Below, one piece after another: positions 21,942 to 34,100 of a DNA stretch of 60,000 nucleotides. This DNA is from Strigamia acuminata (taxonomy: Eukaryota > Arthropoda > Chilopoda > Geophilomorpha > Linotaeniidae): NCBI GenBank assembly GCA_949358305.1, contig OX442324.1, forward strand, positions 4,410,001 through 4,470,000, read 5' to 3'. The notes under the pieces were generated by a model, which had not been told where the DNA came from, did not search any database, and worked only from the letters and a program-made list of their open reading frames with translations. How positions within the stretch are numbered: the stretch's first letter is position 1; every line of letters begins with the position of its first letter. A program made the translations under genes and the position numbers.

Positions 21942-24157
21942 GCATAAATTTGTGTGAAATCTTAATTTAAAGAGTGCTGATTTGTTACTGGATAAAAAGA
22001 AATGAGAATGTTTTGTAGTAATTTATTTTATTTCTGCACTTAAAATAAAAATAACAATAATATTGATTTTGATTGATTTCTGTTTGAGTACTTCTTTCTT
22101 TCTTTTTTTTATTTTGTTTGTGAAAATCATTTGAGTTGATGTTGATGTAAAATTTGTATATATTTCTTATTTTTCAGTATAAAAAAAGAAAATTGTGGTT
22201 TGATTTCGTAAGATCTGTAACCACAACCATGCCTGTTAGTCAGGCTATGCTGGAAAGCTTACAGCAAGTATTACAAGACGTAAGAGAATCCAAACAGAGA
22301 AGTACGCTCATAATAGACGTAAGTTAGGTAATCATCTAAAAAAAAATTAATCCGAGCACTAAATTGTATTTATTTTTTGAATTTAGTCGAAGTTACGTCA
22401 ACTTTGTTCCTTGTACAAGGAACTAGACACGGATGAATGTGCAGCATTTCTACAATTATTAGCTCAGGAATTTAATGTCAACCATGATAATGTCGAAAGA
22501 TTAGCTCAGTCGTTTGTTGACAACAAAGTACCATTTTGTCAGTAACTTGTATTTGCACTTGGAATTAATTAATTTTTTAATCATACAGGGCAAGGGAGAG
22601 ATTTTTGTTGTCACATGCGAGGAGAAATTACGTAAAGCGTTGACGCCGCAATACCATTGGCTTTTTAGTCAAATTGGGAGACTTGAAGGTGGAGTCAAAT
22701 TTCTAGTCGACATGAGATCACAGATATTAGTAAGATGTTAATAAAAAAATATATATATATAATATGTGATTTTCAAAATTAATTTCGCATTAATTTTAGT
22801 CGGAAATCGAATCTCACGACAAAGATGACATGAGCATTTACCATTTGCGAGCATTAAATTCGGCATTAAAAGAATTGCTCGCCTTATGGTTTAGTGTTGG
22901 CTTTTTAAATTTAGAACGAGTCACGTGGCAGTCTTCTTGTGACATGTTGCAAAAAGTATAAAGAAATTTGAAAAAAAAAATTTAATTTTATTATTTAATT
23001 TTTGTTTTTTAGGTTTCAGACTACGAAGCTGTGCATCCGATGCGAAATTGGACCGATCTCAAACGTCGGGTAGGACAATACCGTCGCTGCTTCGTGTTTA
23101 CTCACAGTAGCATGCCTCGCGAACCAATCGTGGTTCTGCACACAGCTTTAACGAATGAAATATCCAAGTCAATTCAAGGAATTGTTGTGCAGAGAGTCCA
23201 TTCTGATACAGATGTCAGTGGTTCCATGAGTGGATATGAGGAAGATCCTCGAAAAATCACAACAGCAATATTTTACTCGATAACTTCAACGCAAAAGGGT
23301 AATAATTAAATAAATAAAAAATATGCACCATTGTTAGAAGCTAATGTGTTTTTTTTGCTCGATTAAGGTTTGCAGGGAATTGAACTGGGCAATTACTTAA
23401 TAAAACGAGTTGTGCGCCAGTTGCAAGTGGAATTCCCACAAATGTCGCAATTTTCTAGTCTTTCGCCGATTCCTGGCTTCGCGCAATGGATCCTCCAAAA
23501 AATAACAGCGGCTGAAAAAACACCCGAACTTGGGGACGATTTGCTTGCGGCAACAGAAATTGAAGAAATCGAAGCACTTTTAGCGGTCGTTGACGTGCCG
23601 TTGGCGGACCAAACCCAAAAGTTTTGGCAAAAACTTCACAAAACAATATCTACAAACAGCTGGGTTGTTAATGAGAAACTAAGTCAAAAACTGGAAACAC
23701 CCTTAATGCGTTTGTGCGCACGATATTTATATTCGGAAAAACATCGCGGGTTTGCACTGGATAGCGTTGGTAAATTACTCAAAGCGTGAAAATTATTGCA
23801 GTAATAAATAAATTAAATAATTTTCTAGCTAATTTTCATTCACGAAATGGCGCTGTAATGTGGCGACTGAATTGGAAAGCCGATTTATCGCCACGAGGAT
23901 TGACAAATTCTTGCGGAATTATGGTTAACTACAGGTAAATTGTGAAAAATTGACCTCTAAAATCAAGTATTTAAATTTTTTATTCAATCGTATTCAGGTA
24001 TTACCTCGAGCAGACCGAAGATAACAGCGCCAGATATTTAGATGAGAAATTTATAAAAGCATCGCCTCAAATAGTTCAGTTAGCGCGACAGCAAACCCGA
24101 TCCCCGGCTATATCTAACGAAGAAAAGTCTACAGGTATCGATTCGCCGCAAATTTAG
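21639..24157 (+). CDS. MLYCD: Malonyl-CoA decarboxylase
   Basis: Nine exons: 21639-21686, 22178-22318, 22387-22527, 22589-22729, 22800-22955, 23013-23298, 23368-23769, 23829-23934, 23998-24157, giving 526 aa (human 493). The enzyme turns malonyl-CoA into acetyl-CoA and CO2, relieving inhibition of fatty-acid oxidation. Family landmarks: [70 protein letters not shown] (catalytic Ser), [16 protein letters not shown] (catalytic His) and [19 protein letters not shown]. Exon 1 plus the start of exon 2 encode a basic leader ([30 protein letters not shown]) fitting mitochondrial import; a second in-frame Met at 22229 would give a leaderless form. The C-terminus ends DSPQI and lacks the peroxisomal SKL found in vertebrates. 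Exons 2, 3 and 4 are all exactly 141 nt. Confidence 0.95.
21902..21942. repeat. (TA)n microsatellite in MLYCD intron 1
   Basis: About 40 bp of nearly pure TA dinucleotide repeat inside the first, longest intron of MLYCD. Confidence 0.8.
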
Positions 24158-24821
24158 TAGTTAATCGTTTGAAATGTCAAATCTTAGTCGTGTTTACATT
24201 ATCTGTACTTAAATTAGAGTGTGATGACCAATATAGTGTTTATAGATTAACAGAAAGAAAAAATGAATGCAAAAAAAGTAAGTTTATTGATTACGTATGT
24301 AAAATGTAGGTACTTGTTATTATGTTTTGTAATACTGACATTATGTTTTTTTCTTCTGACAAATTATATAATATATATAAGGGTTTTTAATTGTAAATAT
24401 AAAAAAAAAAAAATAGAACGAACAAAGTTAAGATGAATTCAAAAAGATATACAAAGTTATTTTCTTTTCTGATTAAATTACAAAATATTGGTAAAGAAAG
24501 CCGAAAACCATCTAACAAGTGAGTGAAGGGCAAAAAACGAACAAAAAAATATTGTAAATTCAGCTAACAATTATGCATATACAACGAAAAAAAGTTCAAT
24601 TAAAAAAGAAAAATATTAATAAAAACAGTTAAAATGAACGAAAATATTTCTTTTAAGTACTACCACAAGTAACATGCAATTTGTCCCACCGGGCTGGGTA
24701 AGTTTTTGATCCGTTAAATGTTGGTTGATAGCGTATTATTTGATACTGAAGACTTGTCTTCGGTCGTTATGTTCTCCTCTGTTCCCGGGAAGGTGGGAAG
24801 GTAAAAAAATTAGCACAATTT
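24158..24821. other. Convergent 3' UTRs of MLYCD and the first SLC22 gene
   Basis: AT-rich with A-runs. The region has AATAAA-like sequence near 24617 and no supported exon. MLYCD (plus) and SLC22 copy A (minus) end on either side. Confidence 0.5.
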
Positions 24822-27800
24822 TTATGATCGAAGAAAATGATCCCGCTCGTTACCCGCGTCGTCTGCAACTTCGGGCTTCGTCGACCAATTCTCCACCATG
24901 TTTCGATTATTTGTTTCTGGCAAAAGCAGCGCGAGAATTCCCGCCGCGACTGACAATCCACCAAACAGGGCCATTGGAACATTAAATGCATCACTTTTCT
25001 ACAATAAAAAAAAATACAAGTTAGTGGTTAATTTAATCCAATTTTCTTTCTTTAGAAATTAAATTGAAATATTTACCACAAGGTCCACTATGAAAGGCGC
25101 TAAGATGGATCCTATGCGACCACACATCGAACTCGAAGTCAAGGCCACATTTCGCACGGATGTAGGAAACAATTCTGCGGTGAATAAGTATGATATTGCG
25201 AACGTTGCGGTGATGCAAAATTTGTCCGCGACTGAAAACATTATTACGAGCCACAATCCTACGCGAAAACGATAAATTAATTTACGCGTTTAAAACAGCA
25301 TTTCAAAACCTCACTTTCCACAACTAGGATCAACAAACACGCAAATCCTCCGGCGAGAAAAGTGCCGCAATAGCCGAACCGACGGCCTCCGCTCATGATG
25401 AGAAAGTAAACGAAAATGTAAGCGGGGATTTCCACCGCGCCGTTGAAAAAGTTGATCAAGTATACATTAACGCCCAAGTTCTTTACGTTAATCGCAATCC
25501 CGTAGTAAACCATCGAGACGACAAACCTGGAAATTAATACTTAATATATTAACAAATTTACAGGGCTCGAAAAATGGACAATTTTCACAATTCGTACAAT
25601 TACAAAATCTCCGCTACGCGTTTTAAAACTTACCATGTAAAGTATATCGTTAGGATTCGTCGCAACCCACGACGATGAAACAGGCTGAAATAAATGCCGA
25701 TTCCGTAGTTTTCTAGTTGAGAATGCTTCGATTTTTCTTCCTGTAAGTTTAAGATTTTTAGAAAATTCATCAATTTCTGTCCGCCATTTTTTTTTTTAAA
25801 ACATACGTTTTCTTTACAAGCTTTCATCATGAAGAGCATTTCATTGTCGGGCAGTAATGTCTTCCCATTAAGTTTGGCTGCTTTCTTGAGCACTTTCAAA
25901 GCCTGGTCGAATTTCCCTTTGGATATTAACCAGCGCGGCGACTCGGGCAACAACCTGAACGAAATCAATACGGATTAAATATCGAGCAATCAATTCCCAC
26001 ACATTAAATAAAAGGTCAGAGTTGAAAGTTTTATTTATCAGTAGAGCAAAAAAATTACAAATTTAAAAAGAAAAAAAAAATCCAATTCCATATTGTTGAT
26101 TCTTAAGTTACTTATGGGGTAGGGTGATGGATGAAGTGTCAAGTCAGGGAGTTAATTCGACCTTCATTTGATCCAGATGCGACTCTTATTATGTCATCTC
26201 GTTCTTTGGGAGCTTTCCAAATACGTTTTTAGTTCACATGTTGAGTAACAAACGACCAACAAGTCAAAACCATTAGGTGGCTAGACAGGGAAGATTGACT
26301 AAGGAGGAACTTTGATCATTTATCTCCCAGATACCACATCTGACAGCGATTTATTTTTTGAGCATATTAAAATGATTGTTTTTAAATAATTAATTTTTTT
26401 TCTCTTCTCTTTCAATTTCGAAACAAGAAATGGCAATGGGCAACTTGTGATGACTTACCAGATGTAGGTGATCATGAATATGTTCGGTATTGAGATTGCA
26501 AGTTGCAAATGTCTCCAGTCCCTTATTAAGTAAGCCACACCAGATAATGTCATGTAACCAACAGCAAAAGGTATTTCAAAAAATATACCAAACATGCAAC
26601 GCATGGTTGGATCAGCAATTTCAGTAGCTAGAATTAATAAGAGATAAAAAAAATAAGAACTGTTAACTGAGGGCTAAACAAGAATTGATAAATTGTCTTG
26701 TCACGTTGCAGATGAGTGAAGTAACTGGAACAAAAAAAATGTAAACAAAAAAAAAATATTCCAAACTCCGAACACACACAAAACAGATTTGAAATAACTT
26801 TTAAAATTTTTTTAGTTGGTTAATCAACCGTTTCTATAGAAATATTGCTATTGCTGATACATAACAAGCGTGTAAATTGCACTTTGTGACATTATTCTGA
26901 AAATTAATATTTCGTTTAATTCGCATTACATATATCCAACAAAACACAAAAGGGAAAAACGTAAAAATATATATATTTTAAAAAATAAATAAATATTAAT
27001 TTCATTTATTATTACTTTTTAAACAAAAATATATTATGAATGTAAATATTGGGTGTTAAGACATCAACAAAAGCAATATTTCCACACGGCGATTGAGCAG
27101 ATGACAAATTGATTAATAGTGAAAACACAATTAGAATTTAAGCGTGACAAAAATAAAAACAGAAAAATTAAAAACAATATTTTATCTAGTTTTATAATTT
27201 CAATTCCAGTACTCACCCTTGTGGTTGCTAACACTTTACACAATACATTAACTTAAGATCGTGTGTTAGAAGGGACAAAATGCGACGACTCTGACTCAGG
27301 GCCCTAAATACTGTTCATACAAACGAAAAAAAAAGATGAATAATAAATAAATTTTTGTTTCCTTGCTTTTATTGGAGTACAATGCTTGAAGACGTTATCT
27401 AATTTCAAAAAAGTTGTTACTATAATACAATGTTGTGACCCAGTGCTTTACGGTTAGTTTGTAGATATTAGTTGCCCACGCAACTCACCTAACTGCCAAT
27501 ATCAAAATTCTTTTTTTGCTATATTTGTCAAAACAATTATTTTAATTTTTTTTTTTTTAATTTTTTCGAAAAAAAAAAAATCCTAATAAATAATTTTTTT
27601 TTGTATTACTATTTTTTAAAAAAAAAAAGTTTGGAAACAATTGTTTGTACAAAAAGTGCAGAAAACAATTGTTTGTGCCTTCAACAGATTAGAAAACACA
27701 AACAATTCTTGTAATTAATGTAAATTTTCCAATAAAATCTCAAGTCTCCAGTTTTATGGGTGCACCGGTAATTTTACATGTTTAATAATTCTCAGTAATA

Positions 27801-29719
27801 AATTTTCCGAGTCGTTTATCCCGAATAAGTCGGAGACCCCCGTTTTTATTGGAATATTTAATGCTATATACCGTATATATATATATAAAAATAATTTAAG
27901 ATTTTAAAAATTTCTTCCCATTAGTTTGAGTAAAACTGTAAATAATAGATAATTCATTAGTTTGTTAACCGCATAAAATACTCACTCAACACGAAAGTGG
28001 AGGTAAAGAGTCCAGCAGCTGACATAGCAATTATAAAGCGAAATACTATGAACATTACGTAATGAAATGAAAAAGATGTAATTATCCCTGCTGCTATGAA
28101 AAATATGAGAGCCAAGAGAATTGCAAATCTTCTGCCAAATCTGAAATCATAAACAACAAAAAATAATCAACAAACAAATTATTTCCGCCATGTTCATTCG
28201 AAAAAAAAATTGCATGACAATTTAAAAAAACAAAAACAAAAATTAAAATATAAAATAAAAAAAAAAAACAAAAAAAACAAAAAAAAAAAACATTTATATG
28301 CGTGATTAAATTGAGGAAAAATACTATTCTAATTTCATCAAAAACACCGGGTGTGACATTTTCTGTCATTGCACGCACAGATTTAAAAAAAGGTTTTGAC
28401 ACAAATAGGGAAAAACTAAGCACCGAGAATGGCACGAGATGAGTGTGAGATCGATACGAGATACTATCAATAATAGCCCTCCCTTGGAATAATTTATGAT
28501 GCAAATGGGTTAATTGACCCATGGAAAATACCAATGAGCGAGTGGTTTATCCCGACGTAAATTCACAGCTTTTACTCAAGTTTGTGTAATGCAATCTCCT
28601 GGAAATGACACGACGGATGATGAAAGGCAAACGATAAGCAATAATTGGTGCAATCTTAAGATGATTGCGAAAATGTGGCTGATGCACAAGTTTTGATTTT
28701 TATACAAATAACAGCTTATTACTACAGGCAGACATTTAAACCCAGTCTTTCAAGCCAGACAACGAGGCAACAAGATCGAATTATTTGGGTCAATATTCAT
28801 AACACATTTTCCACTTACTCGACTCATTAACCTCAAGTTTATGGGAAATGATGACGAATGATTTGAAATATTTATCAAAGATTTTTATTTTTGTTTATTC
28901 TTACCTGTCGGAGGCCATTCCGTATAAAAAACAACCCACAAAAACACCGGCCATGTATGTAGCCTGCACTGTTGATAATAATGGTTCAAATTGGCAAACC
29001 AAATTCCACTAAAAATAAAAATTTCAAAAAAAAAAAAAAATTAATGCAAATTAATAATTATACATGTAATTTTCTTAAATATGCAAAAAAAAAGTGATTT
29101 TTTTTATATCGTTCAAGGAGAAAGTTGTTTATGTAATTAAAAACATTAAAATATCAAATATCATTTAAAAAGGAAATATGATTTCCACGGAAACGAGGTC
29201 TCCATTTACTGTACCACCTGTTTCGACAAACACGAATTTTAAAATACATTTTTTTTAGATAAAAAAAAAGTGAAAATTACATAATTACTCAAGAGATTAA
29301 ATTGAAAGCTATACCTCAGTGACAATGCTGGATGTGTATTCGGAATAATCGTAATCCCATTGATCGCACGGCTTAACTCGCAGAGAAGAGAAATTCGCGG
29401 AAAAATCAGGCAGTTCGGTTTGCAGTATGGCTGAATAGTTTCTGTCGTATATCAAACAGCGGCTGAATTCTTCTTTCCCTTTTCTTATTTCTTTTGGAAT
29501 GGAGTAGTTTTTCATTTGCTCGAGACTGATGTTTGGGAATTGGGCGAGAGAATCGGGGAGCGCGCACCAATGGTCAGGCGTTGCTCCCAAGAAAACATAG
29601 CATAAATGATGAAATGCATTGAAAAAGCCACTCAGACTTGCAAAGCCGAATATTAGCCATTGCCAACGTCCACGACCACCTGCGTGGTTAAGAATATCCT
29701 CGAATTCGACCGCCGTCAT
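24822..29719 (-). CDS. SLC22 organic cation/carnitine-type transporter, copy A
   Basis: Nine exons in transcript order: 29719-29315, 29008-28905, 28140-27986, 26627-26459, 25954-25807, 25740-25634, 25526-25315, 25258-25077, 24998-24822, giving 552 aa, the usual SLC22 length. It is a 12-helix major-facilitator carrier of the plasma membrane. Exon 1 encodes helix 1 and the large Cys-containing, N-glycosylated outer loop (DHWCALP, several NxS/T, CDQWDYDYSEYTSSIVTE). Then come WNLVCQFEPLL, FVGCFLYGMASDRFGRRFA (MFS motif A), [18 protein letters not shown] (the SLC22 signature after helix 6), EIPAYIFVYFLIMSGGRRF and TAELFPTSVRNVALTSSS. Substrate cannot be told from sequence. Intron 1 and introns 2-3 are long for this window and AT-rich, without a recognisable element. 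Exon sizes 104, 155, 169 and 148 are identical in copy B, showing common descent. Confidence 0.93.
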
Positions 29720-30789
29720 GGTGCTGTGTCTGTTTGTGTAGTGGTCCGAAGGACGACCACTTTTCTTGGTTCTGTTCTCTCGACTTCTGCTTCTGTTACC
29801 ATTAAATATGTTGGCCTCTAGCTACAGGAAGATGCTCGGTTAGCAAATGCGCATGCTCGCAACGTTATTTAATTTCATTATGTTTTTATGCTCGTTTTTA
29901 TCACATGTTTTCTTTCTTCTTCTTTTTTTTTTGCGTTTGATGATTGGAGGATATCATGAATGAAATTTATTTAAATTCGGTGAAAATCGAGTTTGCATTC
30001 GTCCTTTGGCTAGTTGTTTAGTCTGAGAAAATTTTGCCCTCTATAGTTGCTAGGCGACAGAAAATGTCACGTAATAGGAATAAAAATGACGTCATGTTGT
30101 CTAATTTTTACACAACTTCAGTCGAATTTCATTCAGTGATAAGTGTTATCTGTTCAAGGTTGTTATCTGTTTTTTTTTTTCTCTTCATTTTCTTCCCTAT
30201 TATTTCTTCTTCATCTGTGTTGAAACAATTATAAAATCCCTCGTGAAATCCTCGAAAGCAATGGAAATCGAACAAGTCATAGATGTGTGCGCGCGCATCC
30301 ACGGAAGTTTCAGTAAATAAATGGCGGGTGCACTCAAATTAGTTGACGAAGAAATATGCAAGTTTTTCATAATTATTTTATTTTTTACCAAATGTTATCA
30401 GAGAATCCTTATCAATTGATCATATTTTTAATTCCAGAAATGAATAAACAACTTGAATCAGTGAATTAATGACATATCAACAATTTGTAAGTATTTTAGT
30501 TGAAATTTGACATTTCATTTTCATCCATGGGCATTGGACACGTATAAACGTAACCAACTACATGTATAAAAATTAAATGAGCATTCAATACCTAATTTGC
30601 ATTTTTCGATAAGCATCACGTGCTCAAAGATTCTACAATTCGTCTGAATTTACAATTTCTGTAGCATCTGCTTTGTAGTGAAAAATAAGAGTTAAGTAAA
30701 CCAAGTAATTTACTTATTATTGAACAAACCGAAAGATAAATGAAACAGCTGCCATGATATTTGCAACAAAACAGATGAAAATGTGCTGA
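29720..30789. promoter_or_regulatory. 5' flank of SLC22 copy A
   Basis: A perfect CRE palindrome TGACGTCA is at 30087-30094. A tiny plus-strand reading frame starting MAGALKLVDEE at 30321 could join a 30 nt piece after the acceptor near 30438 (total about 22 codons); I do not call it a gene. The rest is AT-rich and featureless. Confidence 0.35.
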
Positions 30790-30794
30790 ATATA

Positions 30795-31009
30795 TGTAGT
30801 TTTTGTTCTAATATGTTGGAGGCATAAAAATGGAGACGCTTGGCTTTTTGGTGAAATATTAACAGTGATGGTTTTAATCTAAAACAGATGTTTAAAAGTG
30901 CGCGGAGCACTAAATACAAAACAGGGCACTGATTGGTCAGTGCCAAATACAGGTGCACAGGTGGTAAAGACACCTGGCGGACAGGAATATAACATTCAAT
31001 AAAACAACA
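30795..31009 (-). repeat. 3' LTR of the copia element
   Basis: This 215-bp copy is identical to the one at 35354-35568. It is the 3' LTR in the element's (minus) orientation. Confidence 0.95.
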
Positions 31010-31019
31010 CTTCCCCTGA
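31010..31019 (-). other. Polypurine tract of the copia element
   Basis: On the minus strand the sequence TCAGGGGAAG directly abuts the 3' LTR, the expected place and composition for the plus-strand primer. Confidence 0.7.
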
Positions 31020-31131
31020 ATGGCAATATTCCTACATTTCAAAATTCAAAACATTTTTCTTAAGCAATTTAGACATTTAAACATTAAAGTATTCATTCAC
31101 AAACAATTCAAAATATTAAAAACAATATTTC

Positions 31132-34100
31132 TTAAACAATTTCCTTCAATCCAAATTGGGCGATCAATTCTTCGTGTTTTGGCTTAAAAAGCCCCTTGGT
31201 CAACACATCGGCGACCATCTTCTCACTCTCCAGGAATTCTATGTCGATATCTCCCCGCTCACATGTTTCTCGAACAAAATGGTGGCGAATGTCGATGTGC
31301 TTGGTTCTGGAATGAAAAATTGGGTTTCGCACCAATTTGTGTGCCCCCTGATTATCGCTATAAATGAGGGTCGTTTCTTTCTTCTTGTTGATGTATTTAA
31401 TTTCGTCTAGGAAGTTTCGCAAGTAGATTGCTTCTTTTGACGCGTCGGCCAACGCCATATATTCTGCTTCGGTCGACGAGGTTGCGACGGTCTTCTGCTT
31501 TCTTGCTTCCCAGCATATTGTCGCGTTCGCGAGTTTAAAGCAGTAGCCGGTGTACGAGCGACGGTCGTCCAAGTTTGCTCCCCAATCTGCATCCGTGTAG
31601 CCGACTAAGTCTTTTCCGGTCTTTTCGAATTTTAGCCCGAGATTCGATGAGTGCTTCAAATATCTTAGGACGCGTTTTGCTGCTGTCCAATGAGTTCCGG
31701 TGAAGCACGTATTATATTGACTTAATGCGCTGACGGTGTAGGAAATATCGGGTCGAGTGCAAACGGCGAGGTACATGAGTGATCCGATTAAACTTTGGTA
31801 CGGGAACTTCTCTGGATCCAGTAGCTCTTCGTCGGTCCCATCCTCCTTTTTCTTGTTTTTCTGCAATTTCTGATTTGCGTCGAGTGGAGTTGTGTTTTTC
31901 GAGCAGTCTTGCATTCCGAAACGATTCAGTATGTCCTTAACGTATTTTTTCTGCGCCATCGTGATTGATTTCGTCTTTTCGTCCTGTTTAAACTCGATTC
32001 CCAAGCAGTAGTGAATTTGTCCTAAATCCTTCATTTTGAACTCGCTCTTCAGGTTCGATTTTAATTTCTCCAAGTTTCTTTTGCAGTTCGTTGCGATGAT
32101 AAAATCATCCACGTAGATTGCGACGAGCGTGATGACTTCTCCATTCATTTGGTAATACACGCATGGGTCTGCGTTTGTTGGCTTCAGTCCGTGCTTTTGC
32201 AACTTCTCGTCCAGTTTTTTGTACCACTGGCGACCCGACTGCTTCAATCCGTATAACGCCTTTTTCATCCGGCAGACTTTTCCTTTCTTGATTTTTATTC
32301 CAGCAATAAATTCCAAATATTCGGGGAATTCCATAAAAATTTCCTCTTCGATTTCGCCGTTCAAATATGCCGTTATCGCGTCCATTTGGTGTACGGTCAA
32401 TCCCAACTCGGCTGCGATTGCCATCATCATTCGAATTGATCCCGGTCGTGCGACGGGCGCGTAGGTTTCAAAGTAATCGATGCCTGGCTGCTGTGCATAT
32501 CCTTTGGCGACCAGTCTGGCCTTTCTGCGTTCGATTGACCCGTCTGCTTCAAATTTCGTGCGGAGGACCCATCTACATCCGATTACGTTTCTATTTTTTG
32601 GTCGGTCGCACTCCTCCCACGTTTCGTTTTCGATTAAAGCGTCGTACTCTTCCTTCATCGCTTTCATCCATTCTTGTGGGTCGTTTCCATTCAAAGCTTC
32701 GGCCGCTGTCGTTGGATCGTCGAGAATTGCTATCTGTGCAATTTCGTCCAAAACTTCATTAGTTGTTGTCGGATTCTTTCTGGTGTATTTCTTTCTGGGT
32801 GGGTCCCCATTTCGATTTGGGTAAGGTTTTGGCGTTCTCGAGGATCGTCGTGGAATTATTTGCGCGTTTTCATTCTGACGAGGTTCGGCTTCTTCGTGTT
32901 GCGTCTCTCTCTCGTCCTCATTATCGGGCTCGTTCTCGCCTGCGCTCTCGACTTCGTCCTCGGAAATTTCGGTTCCATTCTCGATTTGATCTGTTCTGCA
33001 ATCGGTGAGAATGTCATTAAAATTATTGTTATTATCGTTTTCTTCACATTCTTCATTCGTTTCATTTTCCGATTTTTCGACAAATTTCACATCGCGACTT
33101 TTTATAATTTTGTTTTCGCTTTTTGACCACAAGCGATACGCCTTCGATCCGTCCCAATATCCGATGAGAATACATTCTTTTGACTTCGGTTCGAACTTCC
33201 CCTTGTTCGGTTTCTTGTCCAACGCGAAGACTCTGCTTCCAAAAACTCGAAAATAGTCGACATTCGGTTTTCTTCCGGTCCAGACTTGATGCGGGATTTC
33301 ATTTTCCAAACTTCTAGTCGGGCATTTATTTCGGATGTGGCATGCAGTGTTGATTGCTTCCGCCCAATATGAGTTAGGCAATTTTGCTTGCAGTAACATG
33401 CATCGTGCCATCTCGATCAAAGTTCTATTCATTCTTTCCGAGACGCCATTTTGTTCCGGGGTTCGTTCGACGCTGGTTTGGCGCTTTATGCCGTTTTCTT
33501 GTAAATATGCGTCGAATTTCTTATTTACATATTCCTTCCCGTTGTCCGATCGTAAAACTTTTAGTGCGCAACCAGTTTCCCTCTCGCAAAACGTTTTAAA
33601 TGACTTGAATGCCTCGAAAACTTCGCTTTTGTGCTTCAGAAAATACACCTTGCACCACCTCGATTTGTCGTCGGTGAAGGTCACGAAGTATCTTGATCCG
33701 TTCATGGACTTTGTTGGCATTGGTCCGCAAACGTCCGAGTGTACAAGTTCCAGCAGTTTTTCGCTTTTTGACGTGGAGTCAGGAAATTTCGTACTTGCGT
33801 GCTTCCCCTCGATGCAAGTTTCACAAGTTGGCAGCTTGGCGTCCTTTTCCAAATTCATTCCGTCCGCCTTTTCGTTTAGTATTTTCAGACTTGACTCGTT
33901 CAGGTGCCCAAGTCTTTTGTGCCATTCTTGTATTTTCGTACTTGCGGGTTTTGCAGGTTTTGATCCGGTTCCGACTTCGATTTCCGCTGCAGTCGCAGCA
34001 TCCTCGGTCTCGTCGACGATGTAATACAGTCCGTTCCTTTTTTCGGCGGTGAATACGATTTCTCCCTTCGGATTTATCACTTCTGCTGACTTATCATCGA

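Noticed and set aside
30321-30470. Micro-gene MAGALKLVDEE... of about 22 codons
   Set aside because: Splice sites are possible, but the product is too short and unlike anything I know; it may be a chance frame or the remnant of a gene start.
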